The translations under genes were made by a program, and so were the position numbers. DNA of 64,000 bases from the NCBI RefSeq assembly GCF_001467745.1, contig NZ_LNYG01000013.1:127195-191194 (forward strand), in the 5' to 3' direction. Below the pieces are notes generated by a model, which was not told the DNA's origin, did no database searches, and saw only the letters and a program-made list of their open reading frames with translations. Numbering within the stretch: the stretch's first letter is position 1; every line of letters begins with the position of its first letter. This DNA comes from Legionella jamestowniensis (GTDB taxonomy: Bacteria > Pseudomonadota > Gammaproteobacteria > Legionellales > Legionellaceae). Shown piece after piece: positions 37,170 to 48,300 of the stretch.

Positions 37170-37371
37170 GACTCACTCCCTCGAAAATTTCCAGACTCAT
37201 GTAGTCAAGAATAGCAATTAAATTCTATATTGATCAAATATAGCACAATAACTTTTATTCCTTAGAAAATTCCTCTACTAACGGAAAATTGTCATCCGAA
37301 ATCATATTTTTCTTGCTTTTAAAGAGGATTTATTTAGGATTATCAGAAGCTATTTAAAATAAGGAAACAGG

Positions 37372-38343
37372 ATGTTCAAACCCTATTTATTTTGCGGATT
37401 ATTAGTAGTAGCAAGCACAAGTCACAGCGGCACGATGGGTTGTCAAACAGAGGGGGTAACGGTTCCCTGTGACAGTCGGGCCTGGGATGTCGGCATAAGC
37501 GCACTCTATTTAAAACCCACATCTTCATTATTAAATCCTTACTTACGTAGCGGGACTATAACTATAGCGAATGGAACTCATTATCACAGCATAGAATCTC
37601 CCTGGGACTGGGGGTTTATTCTGGAAGGGAGTTATCACTTTAACACAGGAAATGATATTAATTTGAATTGGTTGCATTTTAATGATAGCTATGGTGAGGT
37701 CGTAAATGCTTATTTTCCTGAAGCACCCATCCCTATATCATTAACTACCCATTTAAACTTTGAAACTAAACTGGATGTTGTTAATTTTGAATTTGCGCAG
37801 AATGCCCATTTAGGAAGCAAAACTAGCTCACGGGTTCATGCGGGCCTGCAATATGCAAATGCTACTATTGATAGAAATGGCCAGAGATTTGAGCAAATCA
37901 CTGATGGAACCCCTTACTTGTCTCAAGTTAGCTCAGTAGACGCCAAGTATAATGGTTTAGGTCCTCGTTTAGGAGGGGAGCTTTCCCATCAGCTTTCTCA
38001 CGGATTTTCTGTATTTGCTAAAGGTGCTATGGCACTTTTGGTCGGTGAAGCAAAAACAACATTGGCAGGTACTAATTTAAGCGGTCCGAGAATTACTCCT
38101 TTTGTTCGCTATATCAGTCAAACGACGTTAGTTCCAGAGCTTGAAACCAAATTAGGGGCGAGTTATCAATTTAATGGTAGTTTGGGGCAATTTAGTCTCT
38201 TGGCGGGTTGGATGTTCCAGCACTATTTTGAGATGTTTTTGTTAGCTCCTGGAGAGCGAATCAATGAGGCATCTAGTCCAACTAACCACGAACTTTCCTT
38301 GAATGGTCCTTTTCTCCAAGGAAAATGGGTTTCAAATGCCTGA
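37372..38343 (+). CDS. Legionella major outer membrane protein family porin
   Basis: 323 aa outer-membrane beta-barrel. Signal peptide about 1-19 (LLVVASTSHSG). The mature start TMGCQTEGVTVPCDSRAWDV, with its Cys pair, and AWDVGISALYLKP are typical of the Legionella OMP family. Further family-like segments are WDWGFILEGSYHFNTGNDIN and LGPRLGGELSHQLSHGFSVF. AAGGAAA lies six bases before the ATG. It may act as a porin and surface antigen; family members exist in several paralogous copies per genome. Followed within 13 bp by the ligase-family gene. Confidence 0.87.
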   Translation: MFKPYLFCGLLVVASTSHSGTMGCQTEGVTVPCDSRAWDVGISALYLKPTSSLLNPYLRSGTITIANGTHYHSIESPWDWGFILEGSYHFNTGNDINLNWLHFNDSYGEVVNAYFPEAPIPISLTTHLNFETKLDVVNFEFAQNAHLGSKTSSRVHAGLQYANATIDRNGQRFEQITDGTPYLSQVSSVDAKYNGLGPRLGGELSHQLSHGFSVFAKGAMALLVGEAKTTLAGTNLSGPRITPFVRYISQTTLVPELETKLGASYQFNGSLGQFSLLAGWMFQHYFEMFLLAPGERINEASSPTNHELSLNGPFLQGKWVSNA

Positions 38344-38356
38344 TAGAAGATAGAGT

Positions 38357-40261
38357 ATGCTTTTGCGTTTTTTAGATGTAACCAAAGCCAGCTTGTTATG
38401 GCAGCAAAGCATACTTGGTTTACTCTTATTAGCCGCTCTCATTTTTCAAGGGGTTACGGACCGATCCGTTTTATTAATAAGTTATGGTGTTTTCTTACTC
38501 TTAAGTCCAATTTATTTTTTTCGCCTGCAAAAACAAATTTCCATAACCTTCACCCCATTAAGTTTACTATTAATCCTTTGGTTGATATGGGTATATCTTC
38601 CTTACTATTTCGGATGGGTTGCTAATACCAGCTTATTTGGTTTTTTTCAGTGTAGCCCATGGATTGTCACTTTTTTTATTCTTGAAACTAGTAATTCAAC
38701 CAAGCGATTATGGTCAGGTCTCTTTCAAATAGTATGGCTACTAAGCTTAATTTGCGCACTCTATGCCCTCTTTCAATTTTTTATATTACACCAAATGCCC
38801 TGTGGATTTTTTGCCAGTAAAAATACCACGGCTGCTTTTTTGATGATGACCCTTTTAATTCTCACTGGTGAATTTTTAAAACCCACGCTTAGGCCGCTTA
38901 AGGTCGCAAATTCTGTGTACTTAGCCTTGATAGGAATAAGTATTGTTATATTGGCATTAGCGATGTTTTCTGCTTTAAGTCGTGGTGTCATGATAAGTTT
39001 TTCTTGTGGTTTGGCTGTTGAATTAATAGTGCTTGGACACGTTATCTCAAAAAAACGCCTCTTCCTGTTCCTCACTCTTTTATTCCTTGCTTTTAGTTTA
39101 TTCCTGCTGATTGCACAACCTGCTATTGCACATCGCCTGTTATTACTACAGCGAGAAAAATCCCGTCTTATTATGTGGCAAGGAGCCTGGCATTTATGGC
39201 AAAACACACCCTGGTATGGGCTTGGAATTTTTAACTTCAAGCATTATTACCAGGCTTATAGTTTGCCCGGCGATGGTTCAGTTCTCGAATATGCGCACAA
39301 TGATTTTTTACAACTACTCATTGAAACGGGCATTCCTGGCGGTATGATTTTACTGAGTATTATGGTGATTATTAGTTTGTCTTTGTGGCGATACCTACAA
39401 CAACATTTCAAAGGGGAGCACGTCCCGTTAGTCGCTTGTTTCGCTGCATTGATGAGTTTCGTCTTTCATAGTGTTGTAGACTTTAATTTTTATGTGTTAC
39501 CAATGAATCTGCTGCTGGGCTGCTATCTTGGTTATTTGCATAATGGCCTGAAGGAAGCAGGTGCTATACCGAGTTGGCCTATACGATTATCAATTCTGCA
39601 ACAACGTCTTTTAATCCTGCTTGGCTTACTTTTGGGGTTATTTATTAGTAGCAATGCGTTGCGGCTATTGATGTTTGATTATCACACTACAAAAGCTGAT
39701 ATCGCCACGAAACAACATCATTACCAAGCTGCACTACCTCATACTAAACAAGCCTTGCAATGGTTGGATGTGGCGGCTCTCCATAGCCATAGAGCTGATT
39801 TATATTTGCAATTTGCTAATAGCGCAAAAACACGGGATGAAAAACAGACATTTACCAGGAAAACTCAAAACGAAATTAATAAAGCACTTGCAAACAATCC
39901 TTATTATGCCCGTCCCTATTTCCAAATGGCCTTGGTGCAATCGATTTTATTAAATAATCCAGCAAAAGCACAAAATTTTTTCGCCGAATCGATAGCTAAA
40001 AATCCTCATTATAGTTTGGCTCGTCTTACGTTTTGTCAATTTTTAATCGAGCAACAGGATTTAATTTACGCACAACGGGTACTTGAACAAGGACTGCACT
40101 ATCCAATCGCACCGGAGCAGGCAGAAATTTACTTAAACTATCTTGCAAAACTACGCTATGAAAATGGCGATAAGAAAGGTGCTTTGCAAATCGCTAGTCG
40201 CTTACAACACCTTTCTTATTACAATTATGATTACAGTGATTTGATTTCAGCTTCTGTTTAA
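38357..40261 (+). CDS. O-antigen-ligase/Wzy_C-family membrane protein with TPR-like C-terminus
   Basis: 634 aa. About twelve membrane helices to roughly residue 440, then a soluble helical tail with repeats such as YQAALPHTKQALQWLDVAAL and NPAKAQNFFAESIAKNPHYS that resemble TPRs. The Wzy_C-type core is visible: ALSRGVMISFSCGLAVELIV, WQGAWHLWQNTPWYGLGIFN, then GDGSVLEYAHNDFLQLLIET with the conserved loop His near residue 313. Members either ligate O-antigen to lipid A-core (WaaL) or glycosylate proteins (PglL). The TPR tail is seen in both kinds, so the choice is open. Stop overlaps the convergent protease gene by 4 bp. Confidence 0.83.
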   Translation: MLLRFLDVTKASLLWQQSILGLLLLAALIFQGVTDRSVLLISYGVFLLLSPIYFFRLQKQISITFTPLSLLLILWLIWVYLPYYFGWVANTSLFGFFQCSPWIVTFFILETSNSTKRLWSGLFQIVWLLSLICALYALFQFFILHQMPCGFFASKNTTAAFLMMTLLILTGEFLKPTLRPLKVANSVYLALIGISIVILALAMFSALSRGVMISFSCGLAVELIVLGHVISKKRLFLFLTLLFLAFSLFLLIAQPAIAHRLLLLQREKSRLIMWQGAWHLWQNTPWYGLGIFNFKHYYQAYSLPGDGSVLEYAHNDFLQLLIETGIPGGMILLSIMVIISLSLWRYLQQHFKGEHVPLVACFAALMSFVFHSVVDFNFYVLPMNLLLGCYLGYLHNGLKEAGAIPSWPIRLSILQQRLLILLGLLLGLFISSNALRLLMFDYHTTKADIATKQHHYQAALPHTKQALQWLDVAALHSHRADLYLQFANSAKTRDEKQTFTRKTQNEINKALANNPYYARPYFQMALVQSILLNNPAKAQNFFAESIAKNPHYSLARLTFCQFLIEQQDLIYAQRVLEQGLHYPIAPEQAEIYLNYLAKLRYENGDKKGALQIASRLQHLSYYNYDYSDLISASV

Positions 40262-41367
40262 CAATTTCCAGATCGACGTTTACACATTGTATTAAGCAGA
40301 GAAACAAATCGACTATCCAGGATTGAACTGCCTTGTAACATAATGCGTGAATCAACATACCCATAGGAGGTCACACCAACAATGGCATTACGTGCAGGAT
40401 TGAGGCCTCCTGTTTGTCCGCTTGAAGCTATGCCAAAATTTTGTACCCACGGTCCACCGCTCGAACCGCCTCTCATGTCAGAACCATACTCCACATTATT
40501 AGGAGTAACCCCACGAAAACTTTGGGATGTCACCTGATGCATTAATTGACAAGAATCCAGATTGCAAGGGTAGCCCAATAAATGAACATGGTTAGAATTT
40601 AAAGCATTAGTTTTCCATCCCAATATTCCTGTAACAGAGCCCAAGCGTCTTGTAGTGCCGCTAATCACTTGATCCTTAACTTCAATCATGGCGTAATCTG
40701 CAGCGTTCGGAACTATTCCTCGCCCTGTTGCCCAAGCTGAAGTGGTCAACACATAACTCCAGGACCAACTTCTGAGGGGTGCCTTCCCACTGCGATAAGC
40801 TGGAATGAATAAAAAATTCGTAAAATAACCAGCGTTAGTTCCTGAGTGCACACAGTGCCCAGCCGTTAGAATAAGTCGTTGTTTAACCACAGCAGCTGAG
40901 CACGTAAAATTTCCTTGGCCAGGAACGGTAAAAAAAAGTCTCCCTACAGTTCTATAGGGATAAACCAAATCTGCAGTGATAGGCACTAGACGAGAACTGG
41001 AAAAATTAGCACCCGAAATTCCTCGATTAAAAAAGGATTGAGAAATCTCTTCTTGCTCCAAATTAAGCATACTTTCAGGAATCAGGGGCATTAAATTAAG
41101 CTCCGTGTCTTCCTCAGGAGGAGCGCCATCCTCTTGCTGCGACTCTTCCAAATTCAATGGATCTTTGTCAAGCTCTTGAAGCTGATTTGGATCAGCCTCA
41201 GGATAAGGCATCTCCTTGGCATTCATTAATCGTTCGGGAGTCCAATATTCCAGCAAAGAATTTTCAGGTTGATTATTTTCAACACCTTGTTCAACTTCAT
41301 TATCCGCCCATAGTTGGGTGGAACATAAAATAAAAAGAAACGTACTAATTTTGATAAATGTTTTCAT
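40258..41367 (-). CDS. Secreted trypsin-like serine protease (S1, V8-like)
   Basis: 369 aa. Signal peptide 1-21 (ending QLWA-DN). A ~95-residue acidic, low-complexity prosegment follows (DKDPLNLEESQQED and similar), then the chymotrypsin fold from about 135. The full triad is present: H171 in LILTAGHCVHSG, D224 in AADYAMIEV, S303 in DMRGGSSGGPWV. Cys pairs are likely (C156/C172; C268/C273). The GGSSGGPW form and the NAADYAMIEV spacing resemble glutamyl/V8-like endopeptidases. It would be exported by Sec and could be a type II secretion substrate (inference). Confidence 0.88.
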   Translation of the reverse strand: MKTFIKISTFLFILCSTQLWADNEVEQGVENNQPENSLLEYWTPERLMNAKEMPYPEADPNQLQELDKDPLNLEESQQEDGAPPEEDTELNLMPLIPESMLNLEQEEISQSFFNRGISGANFSSSRLVPITADLVYPYRTVGRLFFTVPGQGNFTCSAAVVKQRLILTAGHCVHSGTNAGYFTNFLFIPAYRSGKAPLRSWSWSYVLTTSAWATGRGIVPNAADYAMIEVKDQVISGTTRRLGSVTGILGWKTNALNSNHVHLLGYPCNLDSCQLMHQVTSQSFRGVTPNNVEYGSDMRGGSSGGPWVQNFGIASSGQTGGLNPARNAIVGVTSYGYVDSRIMLQGSSILDSRFVSLLNTMCKRRSGNC

Positions 41368-41511
41368 GATTTAAAATTCCCTTTCAAAATCAATTAAATA
41401 TACAGGCTTTTATTGCTTTCTTATAATTCCACAAGGAGTGGTTTTCGTCAAATCAGCAACTTGGCATATTTACCATGCTTATGCACGTCATACGACACCC
41501 CAAGTTTGCAC

Positions 41512-41545
41512 CTGGATTCCGCGATAAGCACGGAACGTAGACATT
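41512..41545. repeat. Possible decayed copy of the CCGCGG palindromic repeat
   Basis: CTGGATTCCGCGATAAGCAC at about 41512-41531, followed by GGAACGTAGAC, lines up with TTGGATCCCGCGGACAAGCC / GGGACATCGGA at 36671-36700. The similarity is only partial and could be chance. It lies in the 293-bp gap between the protease and lipoprotein genes, which otherwise holds only the terminator at 41605-41635. Confidence 0.3.
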
Positions 41546-41604
41546 AAGAAAATTTTAGAAATTAAACGGCAAGTGTATTATCTAAAAGGTATTTTTTTGA
41601 CTGG

Positions 41605-41635
41605 GAAAAAACCGGTTGGCGCACCAGCGCCAACC
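41605..41635 (-). terminator. Rho-independent terminator of the glycine-zipper lipoprotein gene
   Basis: On the minus strand GGTTGGCGC-TGGT-GCGCCAACC forms a perfect 9-bp stem (41614-41622 with 41627-41635) followed by GG and six Ts (41606-41611). It lies 25 bp beyond the stop of the lipoprotein gene. Confidence 0.85.
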
Positions 41636-41660
41636 AAGCTCGTTTAACTTTACAGGTAGT

Positions 41661-42110
41661 TTAGCTCACAACTTTCCAAGAACCGTCTGCTTGACGGCAT
41701 GCTTTTCCATAAATTTGCTGTGATTTACCACCAATAATTGCTCTGGTGATGTACTCACGGCAGGGTTGGTTATTGGTGTAGTAGGTGCGTGTAGGTTGTA
41801 CGGTATAACGGTTACCGTTATCAGGGTTTCGCCAAACAACAGCACGTCCCGTGGGGGCAGTTTCCAATGCTTTTTGCATTTCCAAGCGATCGAGGCGATC
41901 CATGGTACGACCAATATTTCCTCCCAGAAAAGCGCCCAATAAAGCGCCACCAGCAGCTGCAGCAACTTTACCAGAACCACCGCCAAACTGGCTGCCTAGC
42001 AATCCACCTACAACACCACCTGTGACAGTACCTACCCCTTCATTGGTCACTTGCGCACAACTGGCAAGAAAAATTGAAAGGGACAGAGATACTAACGCTA
42101 TTTTTTTCAT
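41661..42110 (-). CDS. Glycine-zipper outer-membrane lipoprotein (17-kDa surface antigen type)
   Basis: 149 aa lipoprotein: signal peptide with lipobox LASC (Cys18), then a glycine-zipper segment of about 45 residues (GVGTVTGGVVGGLLGSQF, AAGGALLGAFLGGNIG). The C-terminal domain carries a RAVVWRNPDNGNRYTVQPTR-type element and CREYITRAIIGGKSQQIYGK, both typical of the rickettsial 17-kDa surface antigen family. Residue 2 after the Cys is Ala, so sorting to the outer membrane is expected. Its function is thought to concern envelope integrity, but is not established. Single-gene transcript, with its own terminator. Confidence 0.9.
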   Translation of the reverse strand: MKKIALVSLSLSIFLASCAQVTNEGVGTVTGGVVGGLLGSQFGGGSGKVAAAAGGALLGAFLGGNIGRTMDRLDRLEMQKALETAPTGRAVVWRNPDNGNRYTVQPTRTYYTNNQPCREYITRAIIGGKSQQIYGKACRQADGSWKVVS

Positions 42111-42198
42111 GAATTCACCATAAGTATCGTTGTAAAATCGGTTGGTATTCTAGCATCACGTTTAGATATTATCCACAATATGTTTAATTTTAAATCGT

Positions 42199-43275
42199 TT
42201 ACTCTTGCCGTACCCTGGGTGAAAATTGACACAGTAACTCGTAAGCAATCGTTCCAGCAGACAAAGCAATTGATTCTACTGGAATATGTTGCCCCCATAA
42301 TTCAACGGGATCCCCTATTTTTACCTCGGGGCAATGCGTTAAATCGACAGTCAACATGTCCATCGAAACCCTTCCAACGATTGGAACTTGACTACCATTA
42401 ATCCAAACAGGGGTATTTTGTGCGATGTGACGTGGATAACCATCCCCATAACCAACCGCAACCACGCCTATCACTGAAGGGCGATTGGTTTGCCAGGTAC
42501 CACCGTAACCAATACGAACTTGTGCCGGGTAATGGTGAATCGCACTAATGGCAGAAACAAAACGCATCACCGGCATTAAACCTAACTCCTGGCCCGTCTG
42601 ATGCGCAAAAGGAGAAACACCATAAAGCATAATGCCTGGTCGCACCACATCCGCATGGGTTTCCGGTAAAGCAAGGATTGCTGCCGAGTTACTAATACTT
42701 TTAATTAAATTTCCTTGAGGCAAATCAAGTTCTTTAAACACCCTTAATTGATTTTGGTTACTTGGATTGTCTGGTTCGTCTGCACAAGCCAAATGGGTCA
42801 TTATGCCAATTTCAGCATCTACCCAAGGACAAGCACGCAATGTACTAATAATCTCATGGACGTTTTGCGGAGAAAAACCAAGCCGGTGCATGCCGGTGTT
42901 GACTTTAACCCAGACTTTAATTTTATTGGGGAGGGGCTTCTCTAATAACCACTGTAATTGATGCGGTTGATGAATGACGCACTGAAAATGATGTGCAGCG
43001 ACCGCATCAAGCTCTTCCGGGCTGAAAATACCCTGAAATAATACACAATCGCTGCGAATACCTAAATCTCGGATAGCCATCGCCTCTTCAATACAAGCAA
43101 CACCGAAGGCATAAATTTGCCCTTCTAGTACCGGCGCCACTGACGATAAACCGCAGCCATAAGCATTGGCTTTAACCATCGCGATAATTTTTGAGTGCGG
43201 GGCACGACGTTTAATAAAATTTAAATTGTGCAAAAGCGCTGTGGCATCAATTTGCACACGAGTGGGTCTTGTCAT
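42199..43275 (-). CDS. alr: Alanine racemase
   Basis: 358 aa PLP enzyme making D-alanine for peptidoglycan. Family marks: [20 protein letters not shown], then [12 protein letters not shown] with the PLP lysine (K37 from this start), [41 protein letters not shown] and [20 protein letters not shown]. The catalytic Tyr is in RIGYGGTW. The ATG at 43275 is chosen over an in-frame TTG at 43284 because it lies one base past the dnaB stop and has AGGGA ten bases upstream. dnaB-alr is a common gammaproteobacterial gene pair. Confidence 0.96.
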   Translation of the reverse strand: MTRPTRVQIDATALLHNLNFIKRRAPHSKIIAMVKANAYGCGLSSVAPVLEGQIYAFGVACIEEAMAIRDLGIRSDCVLFQGIFSPEELDAVAAHHFQCVIHQPHQLQWLLEKPLPNKIKVWVKVNTGMHRLGFSPQNVHEIISTLRACPWVDAEIGIMTHLACADEPDNPSNQNQLRVFKELDLPQGNLIKSISNSAAILALPETHADVVRPGIMLYGVSPFAHQTGQELGLMPVMRFVSAISAIHHYPAQVRIGYGGTWQTNRPSVIGVVAVGYGDGYPRHIAQNTPVWINGSQVPIVGRVSMDMLTVDLTHCPEVKIGDPVELWGQHIPVESIALSAGTIAYELLCQFSPRVRQE

Positions 43276-43276
43276 A

Positions 43277-44662
43277 TTAATCAATTCCCTGGTAACCGTT
43301 AAAGGCTAAATCTTCAAAACGAGTGTATTTACCCAGGAACGCTACCCGAACCTTACCAATAGGACCATTACGTTGTTTCGCAATAATTAATTCCGCGACT
43401 CCCTTATCAGGACTGTCTTCATTATAGACTTCATCTCGATAAATAAAGCAAATTAAATCCGCATCTTGTTCAATTGCCCCTGATTCGCGCAAATCAGACA
43501 TAACAGGGCGTTTATCCTGACGCTGCTCTAAGCTACGGTTTAACTGGGACAAAGCAATGACCGGTACATCCAATTCTTTGGCCAAGGCTTTTAAACTGCG
43601 CGATATTTCCGAAATCTCGGCAGTCCGGTTATCGGCTTTAAATCCTGGTACTTTCATTAATTGGAGGTAATCGACAACAATCAAGCCCAACTGCCCCTGC
43701 TCTTTCGCTAAGCGGCGAGCGCGGGCACGCATTTCAGCCGGTGTTAAAGCCGCAGTATCATCAATAAAAAGAGGGGCTTCCGATAAAAGGTGCACGGCTG
43801 AGGTTACACGTGGCCAATCCTCTTCTTCAAGTTTACCCGTACGCAATCGGTGTTGATCAATTCTACCTAAAGAAGACATCATCCGCATGGCCAATGAATC
43901 GGCTGGCATCTCCATGGAAAATACCAACACTGGTTTTTTAGCATGGATGGCCGCATGTTCTGCCATATTCATGACTAAGGTGGTTTTACCCATGGAAGGA
44001 CGGCCAGCCACAATGATCAAATCCGAGGGTTGTAAACCCGACGTCCTTTCATCAAAATCACTTAAACCGGTGGGCAACCCGGTTAAGGCATCCCCATTGT
44101 TATACAATGCATCAATTTTCTCTACAGCCTTCACCAGAATCTTTTTGATGCTTTCTGGTCCACCATCGCCCCCAGTCTGTTCAGCAATTGCAAATACTTT
44201 TGTTTCGGCAAAATCTAAAAGTTCGGTTACTTCCCTTCCCAAAGGGTTGTAGGCAGAATCGGCAATGTCATTGGCTACCGTAATCAATTGTCGTTGAACG
44301 GATTTTTCCCGGACAATATCTGCATAAGCAGACACATTGGCCACGCTGGGGGTATTGTTGGCTAATTCAAAAAGATAGGTTTCTCCGCCAGCATCATCAA
44401 GCTGGTGGGTAGATTTTAAAATATCCAGTAGGGTAACGACATCAAAAGGTTGATCTTTTTTGGCCAGCTCACTAATCGCTTCATAAAGGATGCGATGTTC
44501 AGTGCGGTAAAAATCAGTGTCGCATAATTTGGTATTAATCGAATCCCAAACCTGGTTATCCAGCATCAATCCGCCAATAATTGCCTGCTCGGCTTCCGCT
44601 GAATGCGGTGGTGATCGAAGGGAGTCCACAGGATTTTTTCGTGCTTTTAGTTCGGCAGCCAT
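43277..44662 (-). CDS. dnaB: Replicative DNA helicase DnaB
   Basis: 461 aa hexameric 5'-3' helicase of the replication fork. N-terminal domain with [20 protein letters not shown], then the RecA-like ATPase domain with Walker [39 protein letters not shown] before it, Walker [31 protein letters not shown] (motif H3) and [18 protein letters not shown] (H4). Full length, no intein. Co-oriented with and one base from alr. Confidence 0.97.
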   Translation of the reverse strand: MAAELKARKNPVDSLRSPPHSAEAEQAIIGGLMLDNQVWDSINTKLCDTDFYRTEHRILYEAISELAKKDQPFDVVTLLDILKSTHQLDDAGGETYLFELANNTPSVANVSAYADIVREKSVQRQLITVANDIADSAYNPLGREVTELLDFAETKVFAIAEQTGGDGGPESIKKILVKAVEKIDALYNNGDALTGLPTGLSDFDERTSGLQPSDLIIVAGRPSMGKTTLVMNMAEHAAIHAKKPVLVFSMEMPADSLAMRMMSSLGRIDQHRLRTGKLEEEDWPRVTSAVHLLSEAPLFIDDTAALTPAEMRARARRLAKEQGQLGLIVVDYLQLMKVPGFKADNRTAEISEISRSLKALAKELDVPVIALSQLNRSLEQRQDKRPVMSDLRESGAIEQDADLICFIYRDEVYNEDSPDKGVAELIIAKQRNGPIGKVRVAFLGKYTRFEDLAFNGYQGID

Positions 44663-44714
44663 AGCGTAACAGTTTTAGAAAACGATCTTGTGCCTATTGT
44701 AATGCTGAATGTAA

Positions 44715-44743
44715 AAAAAGACACACATTACGTGTGTCTTTTT
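44715..44743 (-). terminator. Bidirectional-looking intrinsic terminator after the DUF2147 gene
   Basis: AAAAAGACACAC (44715-44726) and GTGTGTCTTTTT (44732-44743) pair perfectly over 12 bp around a 5-nt loop. T-runs are present on both strands. It lies 22 bp past the stop of the DUF2147 gene and upstream of dnaB, so it separates the two transcripts. Confidence 0.85.
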
Positions 44744-44765
44744 GCAATTTTTTATGAAGGCGGAA

Positions 44766-45194
44766 TTAACGAACCCAAACTTGTGTACGTCCAAGTGCAG
44801 AAACACCAACATAACCACGGACATAAAGTTTGTTACCTTTTAGCGTCATTTTGGCACGATAAACTTTACCGGTTTTAGGATCAAGGATTTGACCACCTTC
44901 CCATTCTCCATTACCTTTGTCTTTTAAGCCCCAAACAAACTGCAAGCCTTGGATGGGTTTGTCTTTAAAACCACCAGGGCATTTAGAGCAGATACCGGTA
45001 TCACCAGGTTGTGGATAAATTTTTATAATCCTGCCATTTAAGGTCCCCCCAGACACTGTTAAACGGATAATTGCCCTTTTTTTGCCCGTCTTATCATCGA
45101 TAGTAGTCCAGGTGCCTGCTGGTGACGCAGCTAAAGCAACAGGTAAGAATAATACCATTACTACAAAAGCTAATAACGCCTTCCATTGTCTCAT
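44766..45194 (-). CDS. DUF2147-family exported protein
   Basis: 142 aa from the ATG at 45194, which has CGGAG eight bases upstream; an earlier ATG at 45218 would add eight basic residues and has no such site. Signal peptide about 1-23 (MRQWKALLAFVVMVLFLPVA, ending ALA). The mature part has the DUF2147 hallmarks: PAGTWTTIDDKTGKKRAIIR, a CSKC pair, GLQFVWGLKDKGNGEWEGGQ and ILDPKTGKVYRAKMTLKG. The family is periplasmic with unknown function. Stand-alone gene with its own terminator. Confidence 0.88.
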   Translation of the reverse strand: MRQWKALLAFVVMVLFLPVALAASPAGTWTTIDDKTGKKRAIIRLTVSGGTLNGRIIKIYPQPGDTGICSKCPGGFKDKPIQGLQFVWGLKDKGNGEWEGGQILDPKTGKVYRAKMTLKGNKLYVRGYVGVSALGRTQVWVR

Positions 45195-45222
45195 GAGATT
45201 TCTCCGTAATTTTCTCATAAAA

Positions 45223-45251
45223 AGAATAGGCTATGATTTTTCGCTTTGCAA
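45223..45251 (-). promoter_or_regulatory. Candidate sigma-70 promoter of the DUF2147 gene
   Basis: On the minus strand TTGCAA (45251-45246) and TATTCT (45228-45223) are 17 bp apart. They would give a transcript starting about 20 bp before the chosen ATG at 45194. Both hexamers match consensus at four of six positions; AT-rich DNA makes chance matches common. Confidence 0.35.
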
Positions 45252-45315
45252 TCAAAAAAGAATAACTTTTTTCAAATCTTGACTGTACCACTTAACTCAT
45301 TCACTATTAACAGAT

Positions 45316-48300
45316 TTATTCCACAGGCAACGGCATAAAAAATTGCTCGATATCCTGTTTTGTCAACCCGGTTATTCCACGAATATTGTCTGATAATATG
45401 CCATCAAATAGCTGTCTTTTCCTGTTTTGCATGGCCAAAATAGCCTCTTCAACGGTCCCTGAGGTAATTAATTTATAAACAAACACCGGATTATCCTGGC
45501 CTATGCGATGGCTGCGATCGGTAGCTTGATCTTCGACTGCCGGATTCCACCAGGGATCATAATGGATCACCGTGTCCGCACGGGTTAAATTTAAACCAGT
45601 ACCCCCTGCTTTTAAACTAATCAAAAAAATGGGTGTGTGTCCTTCTTGAAATCGGGTAACCAGTGCTTGTCTGTTTTGAGTTTGCCCCGTTAATTTGAGG
45701 TAGGGATAATTTCTCTGCTTTAACTGCTCCTCAATCAATCGAAGCATTGAAGTGAACTGGGAAAATACGAGAACCCTTCGTCCCTCATCCACCAGGCTAT
45801 CTAGCAATTCCATTAGGGCCTCGAGCTTCGCGGATGTTGTATAAGCCATTTCTGCTTCTGGTATTGATAGCAACTTAGGGTCACAACACACTTGCCTTAA
45901 CTTCAATAAGGCATCAAGAAGTACAATGTGGCTTTTTTCCATCCCTTGTTTAGAAATGGCTTCTCGTACCTTTTTCTCCATACTCATGCGGATCGCTTCG
46001 TAAAGATCTCTCTGCGCGCCTGTTAATTCTATTGTTAAAGTCATCTCCGTTTTATCAGGCAGTTCCCGGGCGACTTGATTTTTTGTGCGCCGTAATATAA
46101 ACGGTTGGACACGTTTGGCCAGTAATATTCTTCTTTCCGTATCGCCCTGCGTTTCAATCGGTTTTTTAAAAAAACGACTAAACTGTTTCGCGTCGCCCAA
46201 TAGACCCGGCATTAAAAAATGAAACAAAGACCATAATTCACCCAAATGATTTTCAAGCGGTGTTCCAGATAAACAAAGACGATGTTTTGCCTGTATTTGC
46301 TGAATAATTTGCGTTGTTTTTGTGCGGGCATTTTTTATGGATTGTGATTCATCTAAAATAAGGTAATAAAATGCGTAATCGATAAAGCGTGATTTATCGC
46401 GCTGAATAAGGCCATAAGTAGAAATCACGACATCATAATCATCAAAATCATCCTGATGTCGTAATGCACCATGAAAAACTAATAATTTCAAACCAGGGGT
46501 AAAACGTTTTGCCTCTGCAAACCAGTTCCAGACAAGGCTTGTGGGTGCAACAATCAAACTTGCTTTTGTCAAACGCCCTGCTTCTTTTTCAACCTGCAAA
46601 TGTGCCAATGTTTGTATAGTCTTGCCTAAGCCCATATCATCGGCTAATACTCCTCCAAACTGGCTTAAACGTAAAAACTGTAGCCAGTTAAGGCCTTCTT
46701 GCTGGTAGTCCCGTAACGTTGTTTTTAAACCTGACGGAACCTTAACCTTAGGCAAACTGGTTAGATTTGTTAATTGATTTAATTGTAAACGGATAGTTTC
46801 TGCCCCAAGCCAACGTGCCGATGTTGCTAGCATTGCCTGCTCTGTTTCACGCATTAATATTAATTGATATCGGCTTATACGCAGGCGGGATTCATCGCTA
46901 AGATGGCGTGTTCCATACTGCAGGAGGAAACGAATCAAGGGCTTCACACGTCCGATTTCAACTTGCAGCGTTTTGCCTTCAGGAAGCGGCATTTTAACCA
47001 ATGTCTTATCAGGTAATTCATCAATTTTACTTTTATCCAGGCGGGCAATTAAATCGGCCACCAAAGGCACAATGCTAACTTGTTTTCCATCCACTAAAAT
47101 TCCTAACTGGTAGGAAAAAAAATCATTACCCCGCTCTTGGGCCTCAGAAAACCACTCCACGTCATCAGCGTCGATGATTTCTTGATAAACAGGATGGTTG
47201 AATTCGACTGTCCATTGCTTTTTTTCAAATAAAGGAAGGACATTTTTATAGAGTTTCGATAAATCCTCTTCTTGATGAAAATTTGCCAATACTTTTTCAT
47301 GGCTTATCTCATATTCACACCACAGCTTTTCTGTTAACGTGGGGGCTCGAAGCGCAAGAATTTGAGCAATTTCAGCAAGTAATTCTTTTTCACGCGCACC
47401 ATGACGTGGGATCTCCACTAACGTCTTTCCTTCCTCTTTTATTAGTTTGTGATAGGTATCTTCAGCCTTTACTTTTATACCCCCATAGTTAAAAAATATA
47501 TCCGCTACAAAGAGAAGATGGGGGGCATCTAATTGCATCAAAGAATTATTCTCCAATTCAACCGCATCGAAACTAATGACTACAGAGGGTTCTATCTGTC
47601 GTGTTTCTTGCTTTTCAAAAATTCTAGGAGGCGGCAAGTCCGGGCATGCACTAGCCATGTGCCGGACAGTATCGGGAAGATTGTCCAGGTTTACTGGGGG
47701 CATTCTTAAAATTTTTTTGACATGCCCTAGGGTATATGGAACAGTTAATAAGCCGAGCGTATGAAGCTCCTCATCAAAATACCAGGGTTTATCTAAAAAC
47801 AAGGGGGAGATAGGCTCTGCATCAAGCTCAGTTTCCAAAACCGGATATTGCTTTCCATCCGTTGTTAAATGCCAGACAAGCGTTGTATTTAAGACATCCC
47901 CTAATTCTAATTTGGGCTCAGTTTTTAACGATAAATAAGCCCTGCCAGTTTTTAAAATGTCTTCCAATAATTCACTGTTACGGATTGAAAATCTATCAAA
48001 CCAGCCTCTGTTATTATTTTTTTCCATTAGCACGGCCACAATATTTTCATCTTCCTCGGTGAAATACTGTCGACGGGAGTCCGTTAATGTATTGAAAAAA
48101 TTTTTTTTACCTAATCCCCCTCGCTTACGTCGTTTTGCTATAGCAAGTTTTACTAAAATTCGATCCTCGTACTCAGTGAGTTGAGGCTCGATAAGGTACA
48201 CTAGTTCATGAGAGGAATCTTTTTCAATTTTCTTCTCTTCTTTTTCCCGCAAAGAAGTTAACCAGGTATTTAACGATTCCTCGTTATTTTGATTTCTTGG

